From: Shewanellaceae bacterium UBA2521
GTDB taxonomy: Bacteria > Pseudomonadota > Gammaproteobacteria > Enterobacterales > Shewanellaceae
Reading direction: 5' to 3'
Assembly: GCA_002341165.1 (NCBI GenBank)
Contig: DDNL01000067.1
Span: 1-8,374, forward strand
DNA length: 8,374 nt
Part shown: positions 1 through 8,352 of the stretch, piece after piece
How positions within the stretch are numbered: the first letter of the stretch is position 1
Layout: each line of letters begins with the position of its first letter
Position numbers and translations under genes: made by a program
Notes under the pieces: model-generated
Seen by the model: only the letters and a program-made list of their open reading frames with translations
Told to the model about the DNA's origin: nothing
Databases searched by the model: none

Positions 1-21
1 CGAGTCCCGTCCACTCCGCCA
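1..21 (+). tRNA. 3' end of a tRNA, probably tRNA-Asp (partial, cut by window edge)
   Basis: Bases 1-5 (cgagt) fit the last part of a T-loop, 6-10 (cccgt) the 3' side of the T-stem, 11-17 (ccactcc) the 3' side of the acceptor stem, 18 is discriminator G, and 19-21 are an encoded CCA. The string closely matches the end of E. coli tRNA-Asp, which has the same T-loop and T-stem and differs at only a couple of acceptor-stem bases. The discriminator G fits Asp. The anticodon is outside the window, so identity rests on this similarity alone; another G73 tRNA (Asn, Glu, Gln, Ser, Trp) cannot be fully excluded. A terminator follows directly. Confidence 0.75.
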
Positions 22-32
22 AATGAGAAAAT

Positions 33-55
33 CCCGATTTATATCGGGTTTTTTT
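33..55 (+). terminator. Intrinsic terminator after the tRNA
   Basis: A perfect 6-bp stem, CCCGAT (33-38) against ATCGGG (43-48), closes a TTAT loop and is followed by seven T residues (49-55). It starts 11 nt after the tRNA CCA, so it most likely ends the tRNA transcript and separates it from pepN. Confidence 0.9.
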
Positions 56-102
56 GTACCTGAATTTCCCTCATGCTTTTCTCAAAATAAATCTGTGACT
101 AT

Positions 103-133
103 TATTGAAATGTATTTGAACTTCATTTCAATA
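103..133. repeat. Perfect 10-bp inverted repeat over the pepN promoter (possible operator)
   Basis: TATTGAAATG (103-112) is exactly complementary to CATTTCAATA (124-133), with an 11-nt spacer. The spacer carries most of the proposed -35 hexamer (116-121), and the right arm occupies the spacer between -35 and -10. There is no T-run after it, so it does not look like a terminator. A dyad placed like this is typical of an operator bound by a dimeric regulator. I do not recognise the motif as that of a named regulator. Confidence 0.55.
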
Positions 134-144
134 CAGTTGATAAT
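116..144 (+). promoter_or_regulatory. Candidate sigma-70 promoter for pepN
   Basis: TTGAAC (116-121) and GATAAT (139-144) are separated by 17 bp and match the -35 and -10 consensus at 5/6 positions each. Transcription would start near 151, leaving a leader of about 45 nt before pepN. A weaker alternative uses TTGATA (137-142) with TAATAC (161-166) at 18-bp spacing. An imperfect 9-bp dyad with 7/9 complementary positions (144-152 against 160-168) sits around the predicted start. This is a sequence-match prediction only. Confidence 0.55.
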
Positions 145-183
145 TGTTATACCTTCGCTGTAATACAAAAACGATATAACTAT

Positions 184-189
184 AAGGAT
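184..189 (+). promoter_or_regulatory. Ribosome binding site that selects the pepN start
   Basis: The AAGGAT purine tract has its AGGA core at 185-188. It lies 8 nt before the ATG at 197 but only 4 nt before an overlapping out-of-frame ATG at 193. The spacing favours 197, which opens the pepN frame. The ATG at 193 would give only 11 codons. Confidence 0.75.
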
Positions 190-196
190 CAGATGT

Positions 197-2806
197 ATGA
201 GCCAACCTCAAGCCAAACGGTTAAGTGATTATTGCTCTCCTCTTTTTACCATTTCTCACGTGGATTTAACTTTTCGTTTAGCAGATGAATGCACACAAGT
301 ACAAGCGTGTATGCGCGTTGAGCGATGTGGCGATCACCTAGAACCACTTACCCTTGATGGTGAAGAGCTGAAGTTAATTTCAATTGCGATAGATGGTGAA
401 CCTCTCGATGAGCAGATAAAGGTGACATCAAGTCAATTGATACTCGATACGGATAAGTCTGACTTTGAGCTGCTCATCACGACAGAAATTAATCCTAAAG
501 CCAACACAAAACTCGAAGGGATATATCTGTCTGATGGTGCTTTTTGTTCCCAATGTGAAGCCGAAGGTTTTAGGCGCATTACCTATTTTCTCGATAGACC
601 TGATGTACTGGCAACCTACAAAGTACGTATTGAAGCTGAAAAATCAAGGTTCCCTTATTTATTGAGTAATGGTAATGCTGTCGATCAAGGTGAACTTGAT
701 GATGGATATCACTTTATGCAGTGGTATGATCCTTTTCCTAAACCTTGTTACTTGTTTGCATTGGTTGCAGGTGATTTTGATTTGCTTGAAGATCATTATA
801 CCACTGGAACAGGTCGTGATATTTTATTACAAATCTTTGTCGATAAAGGTCAAAAAGACAAAGCTTATCATGCTATGGAGTCTTTGAAGCGTGCCATGCT
901 ATGGGATGAACAGCGTTTTTCACTTGAGTATGATCTTGATATTTATATGATTGTTGCAGTTGATTTTTTTAATATGGGCGCTATGGAGAATAAAGGTCTC
1001 AATGTCTTTAATTCAAAGTTCGTTCTCGCAAATCGTGATACTGCAACAGATGATGATTACCACTACATTGAATCGGTCATAGGGCATGAATATTTTCACA
1101 ATTGGACGGGTAACCGTGTTACCTGTCGTGATTGGTTTCAATTAAGTTTAAAAGAAGGACTGACCGTTTTTCGAGATCAAGAGTTTAGTTCAGATCTCGG
1201 ATCGCGCACGGTCAACCGTATTGATGCGGTGAAAGCGATACGTAATCATCAATTTGCAGAAGATGCCGGACCTATGGCGCATCCTATTCGTCCTGAGTCT
1301 GTTATTGAAATGAATAACTTCTACACTTCAACAGTATATGAAAAAGGTGCTGAAGTGATTCGCATGATGCACACTTTGTTAGGTGAGACTTTATTCCAAA
1401 AGGGGATGAAGCTCTATATTCAACGTCATGATGGTCATGCTGTGACCTGCGATGATTTTGTTGCAGCGATGCAAGATGCAAGTGGTGTGGATTTAACGCA
1501 ATTCAAAAGATGGTACGCTCAAGCTGGCACGCCTGTTGTCACTTTCTCAGATCACTACGATAGCTCTAAGAATACCTACAGCATGACGTTCTCACAGTAT
1601 ACACCAGAAACAGCCGATGGTTCTCCTAAGCAAGATCTACATATTCCTGTTGTCGTTGAGCTACTTGATAAAAACGGCGCTTCTATAGCTTTACCTGAGC
1701 AAGCTTCTCATTCAGGGTATTTGCTAAATTTGAAGCAAAAAGAGCAAACCTTTACTTATGATCATATCAAAGAAAAACCAACGGTAAGCTTGTTCTGTAA
1801 CTTTTCAGCACCCATTAAGCTCAACTATGATGAATCGGAACATAATTTAGCTCACATTATGCGCTATGCCCAGCATGAAATGAGCCGTTGGGATGCTTGT
1901 CAAACTTTGGCTAGTAGAGAAATCTTAAAAGGTGTTAAAGCTTTGCAACAAGAGCAAAAGCAGCAAGTATCACCTGTTTTCATTGATGCTATAGATGAAG
2001 TATTACGTTCCACAACTTTAGATCCTGCTTTGATTGCAGAAATCTTGCACTTACCTTCAGAAGTAGCTCTTGTAGAAATGATGACGGAAGTGGATACTGA
2101 AAATCTACATCGAGCTAGACGACACATTATGCATGAGATTGTTGTACAGCTCGAAGATGTGTTACTTGAAGTGTATCAGAGAGCACATCAGGTTTCGGAG
2201 CAAAGTGAGCAAGGTGTTGCAGCACGGGCTTTAAAAAATATTTGTTTAAGCTATTTGGCTTTAATGCCGAAACACTTATCAGGTATCGTCAAAGCGCAAT
2301 ATGAGCAAGCGAGTAATATGACGGAACAGCTTGGAGCTTTAAGAGCGGCGAATATGCAAGACTCGGCAGAACGAGACGCGATGATGTCTGCTTTTGAACG
2401 GCAGTGGTCACAGTTACCTTTGGTCATGGATAAATGGTTTGCCTTGCAAGCAACACTGCCTTCGGATAAGACTCTATCACGCGTCAAAAGGTTACTTAAT
2501 CATCAAGCTTTCACTTTAAAGAACCCTAACCGAGTTCGTGCTTTGATAGGCAGCTTTGCAAGTGCGAACCCTTATTTATTCCATGCTAAAGATGGATCGG
2601 GTTATGTATTTCTCTTTGAGCAACTTAAGCACTTAAATACGATTAACCCTCAAGTTGCAGCGAGATTGATTACGCCCCTAACACAGTGGAAAAAGCAGCC
2701 ATTAGATAAACAAGTGAAAATGAAAAATCATTTACAAGAGTTACTAGATTTAGATCACTTGGCAAAAGATTTGTATGAAAAAACATTTAAATCATTACAG
2801 CAGTGA
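197..2806 (+). CDS. pepN: Aminopeptidase N (M1 zinc metallopeptidase)
   Basis: Cytosolic zinc aminopeptidase of the M1 family, which removes N-terminal residues from peptides in the final steps of protein turnover and peptide use. At 869 residues it is almost the length of E. coli PepN (870) and keeps its numbering: substrate-binding Glu121, the GAMEN exopeptidase motif at 261-265, the zinc site HEYFH at 297-301 with third ligand Glu320, catalytic Glu298, and Tyr381. The N-terminal beta domain covers roughly 1-190 and the thermolysin-like catalytic domain 190-440. An Ig-like domain (about 445-545) and a C-terminal helical repeat domain to the end follow. No signal peptide is visible, consistent with a cytoplasmic enzyme. 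The ATG at 197 is chosen from the RBS at 184-189 and from the alignment of active-site positions with E. coli. The gene looks intact, with no frameshift. A promoter with an overlapping inverted repeat lies upstream, and the DUF2835 gene begins 30 bp after its stop. Confidence 0.97.
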   Translation: MSQPQAKRLSDYCSPLFTISHVDLTFRLADECTQVQACMRVERCGDHLEPLTLDGEELKLISIAIDGEPLDEQIKVTSSQLILDTDKSDFELLITTEINPKANTKLEGIYLSDGAFCSQCEAEGFRRITYFLDRPDVLATYKVRIEAEKSRFPYLLSNGNAVDQGELDDGYHFMQWYDPFPKPCYLFALVAGDFDLLEDHYTTGTGRDILLQIFVDKGQKDKAYHAMESLKRAMLWDEQRFSLEYDLDIYMIVAVDFFNMGAMENKGLNVFNSKFVLANRDTATDDDYHYIESVIGHEYFHNWTGNRVTCRDWFQLSLKEGLTVFRDQEFSSDLGSRTVNRIDAVKAIRNHQFAEDAGPMAHPIRPESVIEMNNFYTSTVYEKGAEVIRMMHTLLGETLFQKGMKLYIQRHDGHAVTCDDFVAAMQDASGVDLTQFKRWYAQAGTPVVTFSDHYDSSKNTYSMTFSQYTPETADGSPKQDLHIPVVVELLDKNGASIALPEQASHSGYLLNLKQKEQTFTYDHIKEKPTVSLFCNFSAPIKLNYDESEHNLAHIMRYAQHEMSRWDACQTLASREILKGVKALQQEQKQQVSPVFIDAIDEVLRSTTLDPALIAEILHLPSEVALVEMMTEVDTENLHRARRHIMHEIVVQLEDVLLEVYQRAHQVSEQSEQGVAARALKNICLSYLALMPKHLSGIVKAQYEQASNMTEQLGALRAANMQDSAERDAMMSAFERQWSQLPLVMDKWFALQATLPSDKTLSRVKRLLNHQAFTLKNPNRVRALIGSFASANPYLFHAKDGSGYVFLFEQLKHLNTINPQVAARLITPLTQWKKQPLDKQVKMKNHLQELLDLDHLAKDLYEKTFKSLQQ

Positions 2807-2836
2807 TGGGAATTCATTGCAAAAGAGATCATACAC

Positions 2837-3067
2837 ATGCAGGAATATAGTTTTTTATTAAAAATAACTTATTTGCAGTTTATGTCTTTTTATGAACAGC
2901 AAGCACAGTATGTGCATGTAAAAAATGAGCAAGGGCAAGATTTATATATACATGCCCGCCACTTTATCCCCTTCTTAACCTATTCAGGTATAGAAGGGCG
3001 TTTTTTGATACGGCTCGATTCACAAGGGAAAATGTTATCCTTGTCCCAAGTGAATGGGTGTATGTAG
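2837..3067 (+). CDS. DUF2835 family small protein, function unknown
   Basis: A 76-residue soluble protein that I recognise as a DUF2835 (PF11197) member by its pattern. It has an N-terminal hydrophobic strand and Tyr/Phe-rich helix (5-19), then an Ala followed by a Val-x-Val strand (23-28). A polar turn with Gly33 comes next, then Ala40, Pro45-Phe46, and the hallmark G-I-x-G-x-F at 51-56, with a final Leu-rich strand (66-72). The usual Pro-Ala of the family is His-Ala here (39-40). No signal peptide or membrane segment is seen. The ATG at 2837 is preferred over the in-frame ATG at 2882 because the later start would remove the conserved first strand. Its RBS is weak (AAGAGA at 2823-2828). The 30-bp gap after pepN shows no terminator, so it is probably on the pepN transcript. 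The biochemical role is unknown, and its position between two amino-acid catabolism genes is only suggestive. Confidence 0.85.
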   Translation: MQEYSFLLKITYLQFMSFYEQQAQYVHVKNEQGQDLYIHARHFIPFLTYSGIEGRFLIRLDSQGKMLSLSQVNGCM

Positions 3068-3080
3068 ATGCTAAAAACAA

Positions 3081-3124
3081 TAAATTTTAATAAATTTGAT
3101 GAGTTTAGCTATTATTATTATAAG
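3081..3124 (+). promoter_or_regulatory. Candidate promoter for the NAD-GDH gene with AT-rich upstream element
   Basis: TTGATG (3096-3101) and TATAAG (3119-3124) are 17 bp apart, matching -35 at 4/6 and -10 at 5/6. Immediately upstream TAAATTT occurs twice at a 10-bp period (3081-3087 and 3091-3097), like an UP element phased to one helical turn. The predicted start near 3131 leaves a leader of about 74 nt. No intrinsic terminator is visible between the DUF2835 gene and this promoter, so read-through from pepN could also contribute. Prediction from sequence match only. Confidence 0.5.
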
Positions 3125-3180
3125 AGAACAAAAGTTATGCTACATATAAGCTTAAATCGAGGGTTACACAGCTTTGTTCT
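3125..3180. repeat. 8-bp inverted repeat around the NAD-GDH transcription start and leader
   Basis: AGAACAAA (3125-3132) is exactly complementary to TTTGTTCT (3173-3180). After one bulged A, three further pairs are possible (G3134-C3172, a G-T wobble, T3136-A3170). The enclosed loop is about 33-40 nt. If transcription starts near 3131, most of the left arm would not be in the RNA, so a DNA-level site is as likely as an RNA fold. A dyad of this size in AT-rich DNA could also be chance. Confidence 0.25.
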
Positions 3181-3204
3181 AGTTAAGATGTTAAAGGACA
3201 TATC

Positions 3205-6200
3205 ATGGCATTTTCAGAAGTGAAAACATCGGTTCTATTAGAAAAGGTATATGATCTTATTCGTACTAAGGTCTCTCCTGAGCAGTCACTGCAGGTTGAG
3301 CGTTTAGCGAAAATAGTATTCAAAAACGTAGAACAAGAAGATTTAGCTTTTCGGGATGATCAAGATTTATACGGCGCAATATTAAGCCTTTGGAATCAAT
3401 TGTCTTCTATACATAGTGATGCATCTTCAGTTAAAGTTTTTAATCCAGAACAAAAAAAACATGGTTGGCAATCAACCCACACGATTATTCAGGTCGTACA
3501 TCCGGATATGTCCTTTGTTGTAGATTCTATTGAACTACTTCTTCAGCGTCTCAATTTTATTGTTCATTTCGTGAGAAATAGCCCTATCCAGATTCAGCGT
3601 GATAGTTCCCATCGGATTCTCAATATATCTTATATCAGTGGTGCAAGCCAAGATAAGAATGATGATGTAGCGATGATTTATATTGAAATCAATCGTCTTG
3701 CTACAGACAAACTTTGTAAGGAACTAGAGAGAAAAATTAAAGATGTTCTACAAGATGTAAGCCGTGTTGTGGATGCTTGGCCCAAAATGTTAGACAGTCT
3801 ACAAAAGTCTATCGACGATTTAAGTGCTGCGGCAATAGAAAATAGCTCGGCTCAAAAAGAAGCTATTGCTTTTTTGAAGTATTTATATCAAAACCGTTTC
3901 ACTTTTTTAGGCTTTTGTCGGTACGACTTGAAGAAAGTCGGTGATGATCTTCATTTTGTATCTCAATCTCAGAAATCACTTGGCTTATTTAAGAGTCATG
4001 AAGAGTTAACGGGATCTATCAATTTGAGTGATTTTGCGACACCAGCAAGAAAAGAAGCCTTGAACGATGCGCCTTTAATCCTCACAAAAAGTAGCTTAAA
4101 AAGTCAAGTGCATCGCTATGAATACATTGATTATATTGGTATCAAGCGTTTTAATAAAAAAGGAGAAGTGATCGGTGAAGATTGTTTCTTAGGTTTATAT
4201 GCGCTGTCTTTTTATCATAGTAATACGAAAGATATTCCGCTGCTTAAAAATAAAGTCGAACGGATTATGAAAAAAAGTGGTTTGTTACCCCGTTCGCATG
4301 ACTATAGACAGCTGTCGCATATTTTAGAGACTTATCCTAGAGATGAACTACTTCAAGCGAGCGAAAAGGAATTATCAGATGCTGCACAAGGTATATTACA
4401 GATCAAAGATCGCGATAAACTCAAAGTTATTGTGCGTCACGATCATTTTGGGCGGTATATTTCTTGTATGGTGTATATTTCAAAGGAACGCTTTAATACG
4501 AAACTTAGGCACGGAACTCAAGCATTTTTAGCGGATTATTTTAAATCGCAGCATGATGTTGAGTTCATGACTTATTTCACCCAATCAACTTTAGCTAGAA
4601 CACATTATATTGTTAAAGTAGATGATTACAATGTGGATATTGATGTGAAAGAGATTGAGAATAATTTGAAAGAAGCCACACGGCTATGGGAAGACAAGTT
4701 TAATCATGCTCTGATCAGTCACTTTGGTGAAGCGCGTGGCCGAGAGATATCAGATTGTTATGGTTCAGGCTTCCCCAGAAGCTATCAAGAGGAAGTCAAT
4801 GCTAATACTGCTGTGTATGACATTGAGCAGTTAGAAGCATTAGATGATAGTAAGTCTTTGGGTATTTTATTCTATAAGCCGCAAGAAGCGGATGTGGATT
4901 CAGGCCAAGTAAGATTAAAGCTTTATAGTAAAAATACATCCATGACTCTATCGGATGTATTACCTATGCTTGAAAACTTTGGTTTGCGCGTTATTACTGA
5001 ACACCCTTATGAGGTCAAATCGAAAAAAGGTGTATTTTGGATTTCCGACTTTTTGATGATGATGAGTAATGTCGACAGCGAAGATTTAATGAGACGCCAA
5101 GAGCTGTTTCAAGATGCTTTGTTTCGCGTATGGAAAAAAGATCTTGAAGATGATGGTTTCAACCGACTGGTTTTGAACATTGGTGCAAGTGGTCATGAAA
5201 CTTGTATTATTCGAGCTTACGCTAAATATATGCGTCAAATTGAATCGACGTTCAGTCAGTCTTACATTATTGAAACCATGTCTAAGCATGGTGAGTGTGC
5301 ACAGTTACTGATTGAAATGTTCGAGCGTAAGTTCAATCCAGATTTGAAAGACAGAAGCTTAACGCAACTGGCCGATAAAATCGAAGTCTTGCTAGATGAT
5401 GTCACTAGCCTAGATGATGACCGTATTATTCGTCGTTACTTAGATCTAATTTATGCTACATTGAGAACCAATTTTTATCAGAAAAATGAGCAAGGTGGGG
5501 AAAAAGCTTACATTTCATTGAAGTTTTCTCCTGAGCTCATTCCTGAAATGCCATTACCTTTACCTAAGTTTGAAATTTTTGTGTACTCCATTCGTTTTGA
5601 AGGCGTACACCTTCGAGGTGGTAAAGTTGCACGTGGCGGTCTACGTTGGTCAGATCGAAAGCAAGATTTCCGTACCGAAGTTTTAGGCTTGGTTAAAGCG
5701 CAACAGGTTAAAAATACGGTGATTGTACCTGTGGGTGCAAAAGGTGGATTTGTTTGTAAGCAAATGCCTGACAATGGTGCTCGAGAAGAGGTGATGCGAG
5801 AAGGTCAAGAGTGTTATAAGCTCTTTATTCGCGCTTTACTCGATATCACAGATAATGTCATCCAAGGTGAAACGATACCACCTAAAAGAGTGGTTTGCCA
5901 TGATGATGAAGATACTTATCTTGTTGTTGCAGCGGACAAAGGAACTGCAACATTCTCTGATATTGCCAATGGTATCTCGGAGGAGTATAACTTTTGGCTC
6001 GGAGATGCTTTTGCTTCAGGTGGAAGTCATGGTTATGATCATAAAAAAATGGGGATCACAGCCCGCGGTGCTTGGGAGTCAGTGAAGCGTCATTTCAAAG
6101 AGTTTGGTATTGATAGCCAAACGACAGACTTTACCTGTATTGGTGTCGGCGATATGGCAGGTGATGTTTTCGGTAATGGTATGTTACTTTCTAAGCACAT

Positions 6201-8049
6201 TTGTTTACAGGCTGCATTCAATCATATGCATATCTTCATTGATCCTAAGCCTGATTCTGCTTCTTCTTGGGACGAGCGTTATCGCTTATTTACAACGCCT
6301 GGAACATCTTGGACGGACTACAATAAAAGTTTGATATCCGAAGGTGGTGGCGTATTTTTGCGTTCGGCGAAGTCAATTCAACTTACGCCTGAAATCCAAG
6401 AGATGATAGGTACAACAGAAGAGAGCATCACGCCGAATATACTGATTCAACATATCTTGCGTATGAAAGTAGATTTGATGTGGAATGGTGGTATTGGTAC
6501 TTATGTTAAATCAAGTAAAGAAACGCATCTAGATGTTGGAGATCGTGCCAATGATGCGGTGCGAGCCAATGCGAATGAACTTCAGGTGAAGGTCATAGGC
6601 GAGGGGGGCAACTTAGGTTGTACTCAATTGGGTCGTATTGAATTTGATATGCATAATTCTGGCCGTGTGAATACCGATTTTATCGATAACGTCGGTGGTG
6701 TAGACTGCTCAGATAATGAAGTGAATATTAAAATTTTGCTCAACAGTATCGTTACATCGGGCGACTTAACGCTGAAGCAGCGTAATACATTGCTTGAAGA
6801 TATGACCGATGAAGTGTCTGAAATTGTACTTAAAGATTGTCGTGATCAAACACAAGCGATTTCTATTTCAGAAAGCTTCGGTGTTTCGCAACTTAAAGAG
6901 CAAATACGCTTTATCCATCATTTAGAGAAAGAAGGTAAGTTAGATCGGGTACTTGAGTTCCTTCCGCCTGATGAAGAGCTGGCTGAGCGTATTGCCGCGG
7001 GACGTTCATTGACTCGACCTGAGTTATCAGTACTTTTCTCTTATGCAAAAATGGTCTTAAAAGAACAGTTCAACACGCCTGAAGTGACGCAAGATCCTTA
7101 TCTTGTAGAGCATTTGCTTGTGCAATACTTTCCTAAGCGTTTGCAAGATAGCTATCGTCAGCAAATCCAAGAACATGCACTATCAGAAGAGATTATTGCT
7201 ACTGCTTTAGCGAATCAAATTGTGAACGATATGGGCATGAACTTTGTGTATCGTATGCATGATGAAACAGGTTCTTCGATTGCTGAAATTGGTATTTGTT
7301 ATCTGATTGCGCGTAATATCTTTTTTGTTCCTGAGTTTTTGGACACAATATCTGATCCAAGTTCGCAGGTACCATCAGAATTACTCTACGAAATCTTATA
7401 TAAACTACGTCGTAATACGCGCCGTGCTTGTTATTGGTTAGCTAGAAATCGTGATCGTAAGTTGCAGATCTCTGAAACAATCAATAAATACCGCTCTACC
7501 TTTCATGCCTTGAAAAAGGACATTACGCGTTGGCTTATGGATGAAGAAGTGAACTCTACTGCTGAGTTGGTGTACAAATATGAGCAAGCGGGTATATCGC
7601 AAGAGGTTGCCTTCACCTTAGCAAATATGGGACGCTTGTTCTCTTCTTTAGATATTACCGAGATTGCGTTAGATTCGAAAAAGCCGATTTTGCGGGTTGC
7701 TGAGCTGTACTTTAAACTCAGAGCAAAATGTCAGCTTTATTGGTTCTTAGAGCAGATCAATGCACAGTCAGTGAGTAACCACTGGCAAGCTTTAGCTCGA
7801 GCAGCATTTAGAGAAGATCTAGACAGTTGCCAAAGACAGCTTACGTCTAAAGCTTTATCTATTCTCAATGACGCCTCTGATGTAGATGATATTCTTGAAC
7901 AATGGTTTGATGAACATCACCTTGACTTAAGTCGCTGGTTTAATCGATTAGCAGACTTTAAGATCAGTAGCACGCATGAATTTGCTAAGTTTTCTGTCCT
8001 ATTTAGAGAACTACGCGCCCTCGTTCTTAAAATGGAACATCAGGTTTAG
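3205..8049 (+). CDS. NAD-dependent glutamate dehydrogenase, large (about 180-kDa) class
   Basis: Catalyses L-glutamate + NAD+ + H2O to 2-oxoglutarate + NH4+ + NADH, a catabolic cytoplasmic reaction linking amino-acid breakdown to the TCA cycle. The 1614-residue length is typical of the large Bac_GDH (PF05088) class, for example Pseudomonas aeruginosa GdhB at about 1620. The first 700 or so residues form the long regulatory N-terminal region (ACT-like segments in this family). The catalytic core is about 720-1250. It includes the G-G-K-V-A-R-G-G-L-R-W-S-D-R block (805-818), Lys836 in the substrate-lysine position, and P-V-G-A-K-G-G-F (842-849) with catalytic-type Lys846. Further blocks are G-G-S-H-G-Y-D-H (939-946), the dinucleotide-binding G-V-G-D-M-A-G (980-986), W-N-G-G-I-G-T-Y (1093-1100) and G-G-V-D-C-S-D-x-E-V-N-I-K (1164-1176). 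A helical C-terminal region of about 360 residues follows. The ATG at 3205 has AAGGA (3194-3198) 6 nt upstream, and the MAF start resembles homologues. No break is seen. Symbols gdhB, gdhA and gdh2 are all in use, so none is given. Confidence 0.96.
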   Translation: MAFSEVKTSVLLEKVYDLIRTKVSPEQSLQVERLAKIVFKNVEQEDLAFRDDQDLYGAILSLWNQLSSIHSDASSVKVFNPEQKKHGWQSTHTIIQVVHPDMSFVVDSIELLLQRLNFIVHFVRNSPIQIQRDSSHRILNISYISGASQDKNDDVAMIYIEINRLATDKLCKELERKIKDVLQDVSRVVDAWPKMLDSLQKSIDDLSAAAIENSSAQKEAIAFLKYLYQNRFTFLGFCRYDLKKVGDDLHFVSQSQKSLGLFKSHEELTGSINLSDFATPARKEALNDAPLILTKSSLKSQVHRYEYIDYIGIKRFNKKGEVIGEDCFLGLYALSFYHSNTKDIPLLKNKVERIMKKSGLLPRSHDYRQLSHILETYPRDELLQASEKELSDAAQGILQIKDRDKLKVIVRHDHFGRYISCMVYISKERFNTKLRHGTQAFLADYFKSQHDVEFMTYFTQSTLARTHYIVKVDDYNVDIDVKEIENNLKEATRLWEDKFNHALISHFGEARGREISDCYGSGFPRSYQEEVNANTAVYDIEQLEALDDSKSLGILFYKPQEADVDSGQVRLKLYSKNTSMTLSDVLPMLENFGLRVITEHPYEVKSKKGVFWISDFLMMMSNVDSEDLMRRQELFQDALFRVWKKDLEDDGFNRLVLNIGASGHETCIIRAYAKYMRQIESTFSQSYIIETMSKHGECAQLLIEMFERKFNPDLKDRSLTQLADKIEVLLDDVTSLDDDRIIRRYLDLIYATLRTNFYQKNEQGGEKAYISLKFSPELIPEMPLPLPKFEIFVYSIRFEGVHLRGGKVARGGLRWSDRKQDFRTEVLGLVKAQQVKNTVIVPVGAKGGFVCKQMPDNGAREEVMREGQECYKLFIRALLDITDNVIQGETIPPKRVVCHDDEDTYLVVAADKGTATFSDIANGISEEYNFWLGDAFASGGSHGYDHKKMGITARGAWESVKRHFKEFGIDSQTTDFTCIGVGDMAGDVFGNGMLLSKHICLQAAFNHMHIFIDPKPDSASSWDERYRLFTTPGTSWTDYNKSLISEGGGVFLRSAKSIQLTPEIQEMIGTTEESITPNILIQHILRMKVDLMWNGGIGTYVKSSKETHLDVGDRANDAVRANANELQVKVIGEGGNLGCTQLGRIEFDMHNSGRVNTDFIDNVGGVDCSDNEVNIKILLNSIVTSGDLTLKQRNTLLEDMTDEVSEIVLKDCRDQTQAISISESFGVSQLKEQIRFIHHLEKEGKLDRVLEFLPPDEELAERIAAGRSLTRPELSVLFSYAKMVLKEQFNTPEVTQDPYLVEHLLVQYFPKRLQDSYRQQIQEHALSEEIIATALANQIVNDMGMNFVYRMHDETGSSIAEIGICYLIARNIFFVPEFLDTISDPSSQVPSELLYEILYKLRRNTRRACYWLARNRDRKLQISETINKYRSTFHALKKDITRWLMDEEVNSTAELVYKYEQAGISQEVAFTLANMGRLFSSLDITEIALDSKKPILRVAELYFKLRAKCQLYWFLEQINAQSVSNHWQALARAAFREDLDSCQRQLTSKALSILNDASDVDDILEQWFDEHHLDLSRWFNRLADFKISSTHEFAKFSVLFRELRALVLKMEHQV

Positions 8050-8069
8050 TTGCGCTCTTTTTCATAGAG

Positions 8070-8099
8070 AAGCCTCAGCAGTATGTTGGGGCTTTTTTT
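8070..8099 (+). terminator. Intrinsic terminator after the NAD-GDH gene
   Basis: AAGCCTCA (8070-8077) pairs with TGGGGCTT (8087-8094) in an 8-bp stem with one G-T wobble and a 9-nt loop. The run of T residues (8093-8099) follows. It starts 21 nt after the stop codon and should end the transcript. The 148 bp from 8100 to 8247 hold no gene, promoter or hairpin that I can support. Confidence 0.88.
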
Positions 8100-8247
8100 A
8101 TGCATGCTGATTGGGAGCACTTAAAAGTAGGGTTGACTTGAGAGTATGCTTTGCTGATGGACTAAAGATAAAAAATAGTGAAGTAAGATTAAAAATGGAT
8201 TTAAATTAAATAGGCTAGGGTGCTGTGGAAAGTGTAGTTACATCATG

Positions 8248-8305
<58 letters not shown>

Positions 8306-8352
8306 ACAATGCAAACCGTTGAATACTAAACAACTATCTTTTTGTTTTTTAA

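Noticed and set aside
1900..2487. Minus-strand open frames of 75 and 78 codons inside pepN (1900-2127, 2251-2487)
   Set aside because: They lie antisense to the well-conserved pepN frame, encode no recognisable domain, and have the Ser/Cys-rich composition typical of shadow frames.
3452..3459. Run of eight A residues early in the dehydrogenase gene (codons 83-85), a possible slippage or phase-variation site
   Set aside because: The frame stays open and the protein is full length. Gln-Lys-Lys codons produce such runs easily in low-GC DNA, and there is no downstream structure or alternative product to support programmed slippage.
5086..5774. Minus-strand open frames inside the dehydrogenase gene (5086-5289 and 5508-5774)
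   Set aside because: They are antisense to conserved parts of the enzyme, with no recognisable protein features.
6602..6607. Run of six G residues in a low-GC gene
   Set aside because: It encodes the conserved Gly-Gly after Glu1133 in the dehydrogenase core and is too short and too constrained to suggest phase variation.
8133..8161. TTGACT near 8133 as a -35 element of a promoter pointing right
   Set aside because: The position 17 bp downstream (GATGGA) is a poor -10, and no gene follows on the + strand.
8316..8350. Weak GTTG/CAAC hairpin followed by T-rich DNA as a + strand terminator
   Set aside because: Only four base pairs are possible, the T-rich stretch is interrupted, and there is no upstream + strand gene needing it after the terminator at 8070-8099.
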